Source: CAIZGX01 sp044349305
Lineage (GTDB): Bacteria > Bacteroidota > Bacteroidia > Flavobacteriales_D > Sanyastnellaceae
Assembly (NCBI GenBank): GCA_044349305.1
Contig: JBIKRF010000127.1
Location: 1-5,310 of the forward strand
DNA length: 5,310 bases
Direction of reading: 5' to 3'
Below the pieces are notes generated by a model. It was not told the DNA's origin. It was given only the letters and a program-made list of their open reading frames with translations, and searched no databases. The position numbers were made by a program, and so were the translations under genes. Positions 1-5,310 of this stretch are shown in pieces; position 1 is the stretch's first letter; each line of letters starts with the position of its first letter.

Positions 1-1857
1 GCAAGCGGAAAAACCACACCTATTGCAAACTTCAAAAAAGGAAAGCAACGCTTGGCGACGATCTCTCCAGATAAAAAGCGCGTAGCATTCGTTCGCGACA
101 ACAACATTTTCATTTTCAATATTGAAACGAAAGAAGAAAAGCAAGTCACTTTCGACGGAGAGAAAAACAAAATCATTAACGGAGCAACCGATTGGGTGTA
201 CGAAGAAGAATTCGGATTCGATCGCGGATTGTATTGGAATGAAAACGGTTCGCTTCTCGCCTACTACAAATTCAACGAAAGCGGCGTTCCTGAATATGGA
301 ATGGATATTTACGGAAGTTTATATCCGGAAAGAAACACGTTCAAGTATCCGAAAGCCGGAGAAAAAAATTCAGATGTGAGCATTCATATTTATGAATTGA
401 ATTCCAACAAAAGTTTCTTGGTTGAAAAGACTTCTGCCGAGTTCGAATACATTCCACGTATCAAGTGGGGCAAACAAAAATGGCAGTTGTTGGTTCAGAA
501 AATGAATCGTCACCAAAATCATTTGGTCTACGAATTAACGGCTCCCATTCGCGTGGAAGGAAATGATACTTGGCCAACAGCGGTGTTGATGGAAGAGAAA
601 TCTGAAACCTACATTGATGTGAATGACAACATTCAATTTTTATCGGGTGGAAATTGTATGATCTACACTAGCGAGAAAAGTGGTTATGCTCATTTGTATC
701 AAATAGACTTAGCCACGAAAGTGGAAACGGCCTTGACCAGCGGAAATTGGGAGATTCTTGATTTTTACGGAATCGATGAAAAAGCGGGAAACATTTATTT
801 CAGTTCTACACGCGCAGCACAAGTCAATTACAACAAGCGCATGAGCAGTTCGCTTGACGCGACTTCGAAGTATGTCTACTGTGTTAATTTGAAGAAGAAC
901 ACTTGGAAGTGTTTAACCTCTGACGACGGAACCAACGAAGCAGCGTTCAGTAACGGATTGAAATATTTCCTTCACACCTATAGCAACGCCAACACCCCTC
1001 CTACATTCTGCATTCGCGACAACCAAGGAAACACGAAGCGTGTGCTTATTAAAAACGAAAACCTTTCTGCGAAATTGAATGAATACAGTTGCGTGAAGAA
1101 AGAATTCTTCTCATTTAAGAATTCAATCGGCACTGATTTGAATTGCTGGATGATGAAGCCTACCAACTTCGATCCGAATAAAAAATATCCTGTGTTGGTA
1201 GCTATTTACGGCGGACCTGGAAGCAACACTGTTCTTGACTCTTACGGCGGAAAGAACTACATGTGGTACCAATTGCTTTGTCAGGAAGGATACATTGTGG
1301 TGAGCTGCGATCCACGCGGAACACAATTCCGTGGCAAAGATTTCAAACATTCAACCTATATGAATTTAGGTGGAAATGAAACGCAAGACTTTATAGACTT
1401 CGCGAAATATTTAGGTCAGCAAACATATATAGATGCAGCGCGCATTGGTATGCAAGGATGGAGCTACGGCGGATACATGACTTCTTTGTGCATGACCAAA
1501 GGAGCAGATTATTACAAAACCGGAATTGCCGTAGCTCCTGTTACGAACTGGAAATATTATGACAGCGTTTATACTGAGAGATACTTGCGCACACCGCAAG
1601 AGAATTCAGGTGGATACGAAAACAACTCGCCTATTAATTTCGCGAAACAATTGAAAGGAAACTATTTGTTGGTTCACGGAAGCGCCGATGACAACGTTCA
1701 TTTTCAAAATACCATGGATATGGTAAGCGCTTTGGTTGCTGAAAATAAACCTTTCGACTTGTTTGTTTATCCGAACAAAGACCACGGCATTTATGGCGGA
1801 AACACGCGCTTGCACTTGTTCAGCAAGATGACCAACTTCTTGAAAGAAAATCTGTAA
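1..1857 (+). CDS. S9 family dipeptidyl peptidase (DPP IV-like), 5' end outside window
   Basis: Serine exopeptidase that removes dipeptides (or tripeptides) from peptide N-termini, typically after proline; in Bacteroidota it is periplasmic or on the outer membrane. The frame is open from base 1 and the residues before the TTG at 52 (GKQRLATISPD) already read as family sequence, so the true start and signal peptide lie upstream; 618 residues are visible and roughly 100 are missing. Numbering visible residues from base 1: the N-terminal beta-propeller spans about 1-375 and carries the DWVYEEE motif, whose Glu69-Glu70 match the human DPP IV pair 205/206 that anchors the substrate amino end. The alpha/beta-hydrolase domain follows, with oxyanion Tyr403 (IYGGPG), nucleophile Ser488 (GWSYGGY), Tyr520 and Tyr524 (YYDSVYTERY), Asp563 (ADDNVHF) and His595 (DHGIYGG). 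All catalytic parts are present. A prolyl tripeptidyl peptidase shares these motifs and cannot be excluded. The stop overlaps the next start (TAATG), implying co-translation. Confidence 0.95.
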   Translation, partial: ASGKTTPIANFKKGKQRLATISPDKKRVAFVRDNNIFIFNIETKEEKQVTFDGEKNKIINGATDWVYEEEFGFDRGLYWNENGSLLAYYKFNESGVPEYGMDIYGSLYPERNTFKYPKAGEKNSDVSIHIYELNSNKSFLVEKTSAEFEYIPRIKWGKQKWQLLVQKMNRHQNHLVYELTAPIRVEGNDTWPTAVLMEEKSETYIDVNDNIQFLSGGNCMIYTSEKSGYAHLYQIDLATKVETALTSGNWEILDFYGIDEKAGNIYFSSTRAAQVNYNKRMSSSLDATSKYVYCVNLKKNTWKCLTSDDGTNEAAFSNGLKYFLHTYSNANTPPTFCIRDNQGNTKRVLIKNENLSAKLNEYSCVKKEFFSFKNSIGTDLNCWMMKPTNFDPNKKYPVLVAIYGGPGSNTVLDSYGGKNYMWYQLLCQEGYIVVSCDPRGTQFRGKDFKHSTYMNLGGNETQDFIDFAKYLGQQTYIDAARIGMQGWSYGGYMTSLCMTKGADYYKTGIAVAPVTNWKYYDSVYTERYLRTPQENSGGYENNSPINFAKQLKGNYLLVHGSADDNVHFQNTMDMVSALVAENKPFDLFVYPNKDHGIYGGNTRLHLFSKMTNFLKENL

Positions 1858-2960
1858 TGAAAAAAGCGCTTGTCCTGTTGTTCGTCATTTGTTCGGGCCT
1901 TGCGGCATCTGGACAAGAACAATGGCAAGTGCATGGCGGTGTTCAATACGGATTTGTGGTTCCACATAACTCGCTAATGGAACCGCTTATCACTGGGCAT
2001 AGCGTTGGAGGAAGCGCTCGCCTTGTGAAACGTGTAACCAACAGACTCTATTCAAGGCCTTACGGAAATCCTTATCAGGGCGTCGATTTCACCTACATCA
2101 ACACCGGGAACATTCAGCAGCTGGGACAACAATTTGCGTTGAGTTTCTGGAATCAATTTCCTACTAACCGCAGAATCTTTGGCGAGCGTCCTTCAAACAA
2201 GAAGTTCATCAACTTAGGTATTGGATTGGGTTACACCACCAAGATTTGGAATCTTCAATCGAATTATCAAGCGCCCGTTCTAGGATCGCACATCAATGCA
2301 GCATTGAGCATTGGCTTCGATCAGGAAATTTTTCACACCGAAAATCTTCAATACAAATTGGGAATTCGCGTCACGCATTTCTCAAACGGTGCTTTTCAAT
2401 TACCGAATCTCGGAACGAACACCATGGCGCTTACGCTGGGTGTTCAGCCATTAATTAAGCCTAAGGCTCCAAGAAAAGATGAAGCGCATGAAATTCTATT
2501 GTTTCGCTTTTTAAGCAAATACAACCGCAGTATTTCCTACACGCAAGGATGGAAAGAAGTTATGCAGCCATACGGAAAGAAATACCCTATTCATCTGGTT
2601 AGTGCGGCGTGGGATCGCAGAACTTCGCGCGTAAAGCGTTCTTTCGGATTAACAGCCGATCTTATGTTCAACAGTTCATTAATTCCGTTGATGGAAAACA
2701 GAGACGGCGTTCGACCGAACAATCGTTCGGTTTTTCAATTGGGTGTTGGACCTACGTTTTGTCAGAATTTCGGAAACACGCAATTGCGCATTGTTCAAGG
2801 CATTTACATTTGGGACAAGTGGGCCGAGACAACACCGGTTTATCAGCGTGTAATCTTGCGTCATGCTCCTAAGGACAAACATTGGTTCGTTCAATTCGGA
2901 TTAAAAACACATTTTGCAAAAGCAGATTATGGTGAAATTGGATTTGGCTACCGTCTATAA
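1857..2960 (+). CDS. PagL-like acyloxyacyl hydrolase (lipid A deacylase family), outer-membrane beta-barrel
   Basis: A 367-residue protein resembling Bacteroidota acyloxyacyl hydrolases of the PagL family, outer-membrane barrels that remove an ester-linked acyl chain from lipid A. Residues 1-19 are a signal peptide (MKK, then a hydrophobic core, ending ASG); the predicted mature end begins with Gln20, as is common in this phylum. The diagnostic stretch is RVTHFSNGAF, with His174 and Ser176 matching the PagL catalytic His126 and Ser128, followed by PNLGTN. The position 12 residues after the Ser, which is catalytic Glu140 in Pseudomonas PagL, is Asn188. About 165 residues follow the motif, roughly doubling the length of a minimal PagL; alternating polar and hydrophobic runs suggest further strands, ending in GFGYRL. 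The ATG at 1857 shares a base with the upstream stop and is the natural start. It overlaps the next gene by about 32 bp. The family is fairly secure; activity on lipid A is inferred. Confidence 0.8.
   Translation: MKKALVLLFVICSGLAASGQEQWQVHGGVQYGFVVPHNSLMEPLITGHSVGGSARLVKRVTNRLYSRPYGNPYQGVDFTYINTGNIQQLGQQFALSFWNQFPTNRRIFGERPSNKKFINLGIGLGYTTKIWNLQSNYQAPVLGSHINAALSIGFDQEIFHTENLQYKLGIRVTHFSNGAFQLPNLGTNTMALTLGVQPLIKPKAPRKDEAHEILLFRFLSKYNRSISYTQGWKEVMQPYGKKYPIHLVSAAWDRRTSRVKRSFGLTADLMFNSSLIPLMENRDGVRPNNRSVFQLGVGPTFCQNFGNTQLRIVQGIYIWDKWAETTPVYQRVILRHAPKDKHWFVQFGLKTHFAKADYGEIGFGYRL
2714..2735 (+). terminator. Terminator-like hairpin with T5 tail inside the deacylase gene
   Basis: ACCGAAC at 2714-2720 and GTTCGGT at 2725-2731 form a perfect 7-bp stem with a 4-nt AATC loop; the last pair uses the first T of a run TTTTT at 2731-2735. 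This has the form of a short intrinsic terminator in the sense direction, but it sits in codons 286-293 of the upstream deacylase reading frame, well before its stop. Ribosomes crossing it would normally prevent the fold, so it may act only on untranslated transcript (polarity), or be a chance product of the RPNNRSVF coding sequence. Confidence 0.25.
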
Positions 2961-3681
2961 GCTAGGCCTGCTGGGCCTTGTGCTGACTTTTTGTTCGTGC
3001 AACAAAGAGAATGCTCCCGATTGCTTTAAAACAGCGGGAGAAGTTCAATCCGAAACAAGAGTATTAGGAAGCTTCACCAAACTTGAATTGAATAGCAATT
3101 TGAAATACGAATTGGTTGACACGAATTTTTGTGGAATTGAAATTACCGGTCCGAAGAATTTACTTCCTAAGATAGACGCACAACTTTCAGACGGTGTATT
3201 GAAAATTGAAAACGCAAACACGTGTAATTTTCTTCGATCGTTTGAACACGAAATAACGGTGAAATTGTATTTCGATTCAATCACGAACATTCAAAATTTC
3301 AGCACGGGAAGTATTGTTTCATTGAATGAAATGAAAGCACGTAAACTTATGATAGAGAACAAGCATGCGAATGGAAAGGTTGAGCTGAACTTGAATTGCG
3401 ACACCATCTATTGCGGCTCTCCGGCGGGTGCTAATGATTCGTATTTGAAAGGTACTGTTCAAGTTGCCGAATTGTATTCAGATGCTTATGGAATTATTCA
3501 TGCGGAGGAACTCAATGCGACTCAAGTTTACATTAACAACTCTTCGTTGCAACCCATTTATGCGAAAGCAAATGCGTACGCATTTATTCAAATTGAAGAT
3601 GCCGGAAATGTTGTACTGAAGCAAACTCCAGCGTTTTATGAATTGGTGCGCAACGGAAGTGGGGAGTTAATCTTCGAGTAA
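2929..3681 (+). CDS. Putative lipoprotein with head GIN domain (DUF2807-like)
   Basis: A predicted 250-residue lipoprotein. The N-terminus has two lysines and a hydrophobic core (LGLLGLVL) ending in FCSC; Cys24 is the likely lipidated residue, with Cys22 a less typical option. From about residue 38 to the end the sequence resembles the head GIN domain common in Bacteroidota: an opening RVLGSFTKLELNSN, then GPKNLLPKIDAQ and DGVLKIEN, followed by many short beta-strands (FSTGSIVSL, AELYSDAYG, NGSGELIF) that suggest a right-handed beta-solenoid. Members are often called adhesin-like, but their function is not known. Five further cysteines (32, 68, 99, 157, 162) are many for a small exported protein and could form disulfides. 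I chose the ATG at 2929, inside the end of the deacylase gene; a TTG at 2914 or the GTG at 2932 are alternatives, and no ribosome binding site decides between them. It is the last gene of the + strand cluster, and its final 15 bp overlap the convergent thioesterase gene. Confidence 0.75.
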   Translation: MVKLDLATVYKLGLLGLVLTFCSCNKENAPDCFKTAGEVQSETRVLGSFTKLELNSNLKYELVDTNFCGIEITGPKNLLPKIDAQLSDGVLKIENANTCNFLRSFEHEITVKLYFDSITNIQNFSTGSIVSLNEMKARKLMIENKHANGKVELNLNCDTIYCGSPAGANDSYLKGTVQVAELYSDAYGIIHAEELNATQVYINNSSLQPIYAKANAYAFIQIEDAGNVVLKQTPAFYELVRNGSGELIFE

Positions 3682-4074
3682 ACGAACTATGTGCTCAGGA
3701 GCTTTGCAAGGTCTGCCTGTGTTCTTGTCTACAAACACCAACTCTACTTCGGCTGTATTCAACAACGCATCGTTGCGGAATGATTCAAAATGAAATAAAA
3801 TTCGTGTACCACTGAACTGTGTAATGCGTGTTTGAATTTCAACAAGATCGTCGTAATGCGCAGGAGCTTTGTAATGTATGTTGAAGGTTCTAACCGGAAG
3901 AAGAATTCCTTCGTCTTCAAGTTGTTTATACACGACACCCAATTCGCGCAATGCCTCTACCCTAGCCACTTCAAAATATGCAGCATAATGACCGTAATAC
4001 AAATAGCCCATGCGGTCGGTTTCTGAATATCTTACAGTAAATTTGGAATGGAAGATGCGATCTTGAATTTTCAT
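3667..4074 (-). CDS. Acyl-CoA thioesterase, hotdog fold (YbgC/4-hydroxybenzoyl-CoA thioesterase type)
   Basis: A cytoplasmic 135-residue thioesterase that hydrolyses acyl-CoA (or acyl-ACP) thioesters; the acyl substrate cannot be read from sequence. The family signature lies at residues 14-40: VRYSETDRMGYLYYGHYAAY, then FEVARVEALRELG. Asp20 matches the catalytic Asp of YbgC-type enzymes, and the Tyr-rich MGYLYYGHY is the usual start of the long hotdog helix. The rest follows the family: LPVRTFNIHYKAPAHYDDL, a TRILFHFESF strand, and VFVDKNTGRPCKAP near the C-terminus. Length is typical for a single-domain subunit. I chose the ATG at 4074 because homologues begin shortly before the VRYSETD motif; an in-frame ATG at 4116 would add 14 residues that do not look like family sequence. 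It runs away from dnaA and converges on the lipoprotein gene, overlapping it by 15 bp. From memory, a thioesterase beside dnaA is a recurring arrangement in Flavobacteriia. No clear promoter was found for it. Confidence 0.92.
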   Translation of the reverse strand: MKIQDRIFHSKFTVRYSETDRMGYLYYGHYAAYFEVARVEALRELGVVYKQLEDEGILLPVRTFNIHYKAPAHYDDLVEIQTRITQFSGTRILFHFESFRNDALLNTAEVELVFVDKNTGRPCKAPEHIVRLLED

Positions 4075-4122
4075 AGCCACAAAGAAATTATTGAATTGTC
4101 TTGCTATGATTTTCATTCTCAA

Positions 4123-4146
4123 AATCTTTGAACAATCTTTCGAACA
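4123..4146. repeat. Imperfect tandem repeat in the thioesterase-dnaA spacer
   Basis: AATCTTTGAACA (4123-4134) is followed at once by AATCTTTCGAACA (4134-4146), sharing one A and differing by one inserted C; the second copy contains the palindrome TTCGAA (4139-4144). Just before it, GATTTT (4108-4113) and AAAATC (4121-4126) form a 6-bp inverted repeat around 7 nt. The pair lies 49 bp upstream of the chosen thioesterase start, so an operator or leader element is possible, but in such AT-rich DNA chance is also plausible. Confidence 0.5.
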
Positions 4147-4198
4147 AATGGCTTAAACTGATACGCCAAAAATTTTCATAAGTCAAGGGGTAATTGAG

Positions 4199-4228
4199 TT
4201 TTTTTTTCACTTTTTTTACATTTCTTTT
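4199..4228. other. Phased T-tracts upstream of the dnaA promoter
   Basis: Three T-runs lie at 4199-4207 (9 T), 4211-4217 (7 T) and 4225-4228 (4 T), with centres about 11-12 bp apart, close to one helical turn. Part of this reads as a 10-bp imperfect direct repeat, TTTTTTTCAC then TTTTTTTACA. Such spacing is known to give intrinsic curvature, and the block abuts the -33 element of the dnaA promoter candidate, so an upstream activating or bending role is inferred. TTTTTCACT (4203-4211) and TTTTTTACA (4212-4220) are each one base off a relaxed DnaA box (TTWTNCACA). Confidence 0.5.
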
Positions 4229-4257
4229 GTAGTCCGAGAAACGCGAAGCATATTTGT
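4226..4257 (+). promoter_or_regulatory. Candidate Bacteroidota-type promoter of dnaA
   Basis: TTTG at 4226-4229 matches the -33 element of the Bacteroidota housekeeping sigma factor. After exactly 19 bp comes CATATTTGT at 4249-4257, which matches the -7 consensus TAnnTTTGY except for the first base (C for T). The spacing is that of the known consensus. Transcription would begin near 4262-4265, leaving a leader of about 45-48 nt before the dnaA ATG at 4310. The leader has no Shine-Dalgarno sequence, as is usual in this phylum, and contains a T6 run at 4289-4294. Confidence 0.6.
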
Positions 4258-4309
4258 TGTTTACCGGCACCTAAACAGACGATTAACCTTTTTTATACGC
4301 AGTAGTATT

Positions 4310-5310
4310 ATGACTAACGATTTCAATCAAGTTTGGCAGAATTGTTTAAATATCATTAAAGACAATGTAAGTCCGCAAGGATTCAAAACTTGGTTCGAAC
4401 CGATTAAACCCGTTAAACTTGAAAACAAAGTTTTAACGATTCAAGTCCCTTCGCAATTTTTCTACGAATGGTTGGAAGAGCACTATGTGACTCTTTTGAA
4501 AAAGATCATTCGCAAAGAATTGGGTACTGAAGGAAGATTGGAATATTCCATCATCATGGAAAACAATCAGGCTTCGAACGCCCCTTACACCATTAAAGTT
4601 CCGACAAGCAATCGCAAGGCTGTTAAGAACGCACCTGTTGCAATGCCTTTGGATCTTGGCGATGTTCCAATTAAGAATCCGTTTATCATTCCTGGTCTTC
4701 GCAAATTGAATATCGATTCGAATTTGAATCCGAATTATTCATTTGAAAATTTCGTTGAAGGCGATTGCAACCGTTTGGCTCGCAGCGCTGGATATGCAGT
4801 GGCGAACAAGCCAGGCGGAACAGCATTCAATCCGTTGTTAATTTACGGAAGCACAGGATACGGTAAGTCTCACTTGGCTCACGCTATTGGATTAGAGATT
4901 AAGAATAAGTATCCAGAAAAAACAGTGTTGTATGTAAACAGTGAAACGTTTACGCATCAATTCATTGACGCTGTTAAGAACGGAACCATTAACGACTTTT
5001 CGCACTTCTATCAAATGATGGATGTGTTAATCATAGACGACGTTCATTTCTTCGCTGGAAAAGAGAAGACGCAGGATGTATTCTTCCACATCTTCAATCA
5101 CCTTCACCAAACAGGAAAGCAAATCATTTTAACAAGTGACAAGCCACCGGTTGAGTTGCAAGGCATGGAGCAACGTTTGTTGTCTCGCTTCAAGTGGGGA
5201 TTGAGTGCAGATTTGCAATGTCCATCTTTGGAAACGCGTATTGCTATTCTTCGCAAGAAGATGTATGCAGACGGAATTGATCTTCCAGACGAAGTTGTTG
5301 AGTACTTGGC
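4310..5310 (+). CDS. dnaA: Chromosomal replication initiator protein DnaA, 3' end outside window
   Basis: DnaA binds DnaA boxes at the origin, forms an ATP-dependent filament and opens the duplex for helicase loading; it also acts as a transcription factor. The first 333 residues are visible. Domain I (about 1-83) has VWQNCLNIIKDNVSPQGF, then TWFEPIKPVKLE and QFFYEWLEEHY; a short variable linker (about 84-137) follows. Domain III starts near 138 (NPNYSFENFVEGDCNRLARSAGYA). The Walker A loop is GSTGYGKS at 180-187 with Lys186, Walker B is VLIIDD at 239-244, then HFFAGKEKTQD, sensor I lies in ILTSDK, and box VII is RLLSRFKWGL with Arg293 as the probable arginine finger. About 140 residues, including the DNA-binding domain IV with its helix-turn-helix, lie beyond the right edge. 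The ATG is chosen because homologues start just before VWQNCL and no in-frame start is seen in the leader. It is transcribed divergently from the thioesterase gene, and the upstream T-tracts could allow autoregulation. Confidence 0.97.
   Translation, partial: MTNDFNQVWQNCLNIIKDNVSPQGFKTWFEPIKPVKLENKVLTIQVPSQFFYEWLEEHYVTLLKKIIRKELGTEGRLEYSIIMENNQASNAPYTIKVPTSNRKAVKNAPVAMPLDLGDVPIKNPFIIPGLRKLNIDSNLNPNYSFENFVEGDCNRLARSAGYAVANKPGGTAFNPLLIYGSTGYGKSHLAHAIGLEIKNKYPEKTVLYVNSETFTHQFIDAVKNGTINDFSHFYQMMDVLIIDDVHFFAGKEKTQDVFFHIFNHLHQTGKQIILTSDKPPVELQGMEQRLLSRFKWGLSADLQCPSLETRIAILRKKMYADGIDLPDEVVEYL

Noticed and set aside
52..54. TTG at 52 as the start of the peptidase gene
   Set aside because: The frame is open back to base 1 with family-like residues before this codon, and a start here would remove the signal peptide and part of the propeller.
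2329..2337. TTTTTCACA, a full match to the relaxed DnaA box, and TTATACACG (3926-3934), a near match
   Set aside because: Both are isolated and inside coding sequence; such a loose 9-mer is expected to turn up by chance about this often in 5 kb read on two strands.
2964..2978. GC-rich inverted repeat AGGCC-N5-GGCCT just after the deacylase stop
   Set aside because: The stem is only 5 bp, the nearest T-run begins 8 nt after it, and it encodes the repetitive LGLLGL of the lipoprotein signal peptide, which explains the symmetry.
4075..4200. Promoter for the - strand thioesterase gene (searched for CAAAnnTA with an upstream CAAA on the + strand)
   Set aside because: The best -7-like sites (for example 4120-4127 with CAAA at 4145-4148) have two mismatches or wrong spacing, so no promoter was called.
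4088..4270. A 60-codon - strand reading frame in the dnaA-thioesterase spacer (MPVNNKYASRF...)
   Set aside because: Its Lys- and Phe-rich composition follows from the T-tracts, it covers the dnaA promoter candidate and overlaps the thioesterase leader, and it resembles no family I know.
4075..4309. Possible replication origin next to dnaA
   Set aside because: No cluster of DnaA boxes and no perfect TTATCCACA on either strand in this spacer. AT-richness alone does not support an origin here; it could lie past dnaA or elsewhere.
1..5310. Mobile element, CRISPR array, tRNA, rRNA, defence or toxin-antitoxin system
   Set aside because: No terminal inverted repeats, transposase motifs, regularly spaced repeats or RNA-gene signatures were seen; apart from the short dnaA spacer the window is filled by five recognisable protein genes.

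Overview
The window looks like an ordinary chromosomal segment of a Bacteroidota bacterium, probably from the Flavobacteriales side of the phylum. The evidence is the Bacteroidota-type DnaA wording, a predicted signal-peptidase cut just before Gln, a head-GIN-domain lipoprotein, no Shine-Dalgarno sequences, and a promoter candidate of the Bacteroidota form TTTG-N19-TAnnTTTG. The lineage call below phylum level is a guess.

Layout. On the + strand, three genes form a tight cluster (1-3681). The first is an S9-family dipeptidyl peptidase (DPP IV-like) whose 5' end lies outside the window. It overlaps by one base (TAATG) with a PagL-like outer-membrane acyloxyacyl hydrolase (lipid A deacylase family). 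That gene overlaps by about 32 bp with a gene for a small cysteine-rich GIN-domain lipoprotein. The overlaps suggest one transcript with coupled translation. All three products are predicted to be in the envelope (periplasm or outer membrane). A short hotdog-fold acyl-CoA thioesterase gene on the - strand (3667-4074) converges on this cluster, and the stop codons overlap by 15 bp. A 235-bp divergent spacer (4075-4309) separates the thioesterase from dnaA, which starts at 4310 on the + strand and runs off the right edge. The spacer holds a good promoter candidate for dnaA, roughly helically phased T-tracts just upstream of it, and an imperfect 12-bp tandem repeat nearer the thioesterase.

How the genes relate. 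The peptidase, deacylase and lipoprotein may share a role in processing peptides and remodelling the surface, but only their linkage supports this. The thioesterase and DnaA are housekeeping functions. I see no mobile element, CRISPR array, tRNA, rRNA, toxin-antitoxin pair or defence system. I found no convincing new biological system. The best leads are small: a terminator-like hairpin with a T5 tail inside the deacylase gene, an Asn where PagL has its catalytic Glu, an unusual DnaA P-loop, and the dnaA promoter architecture.
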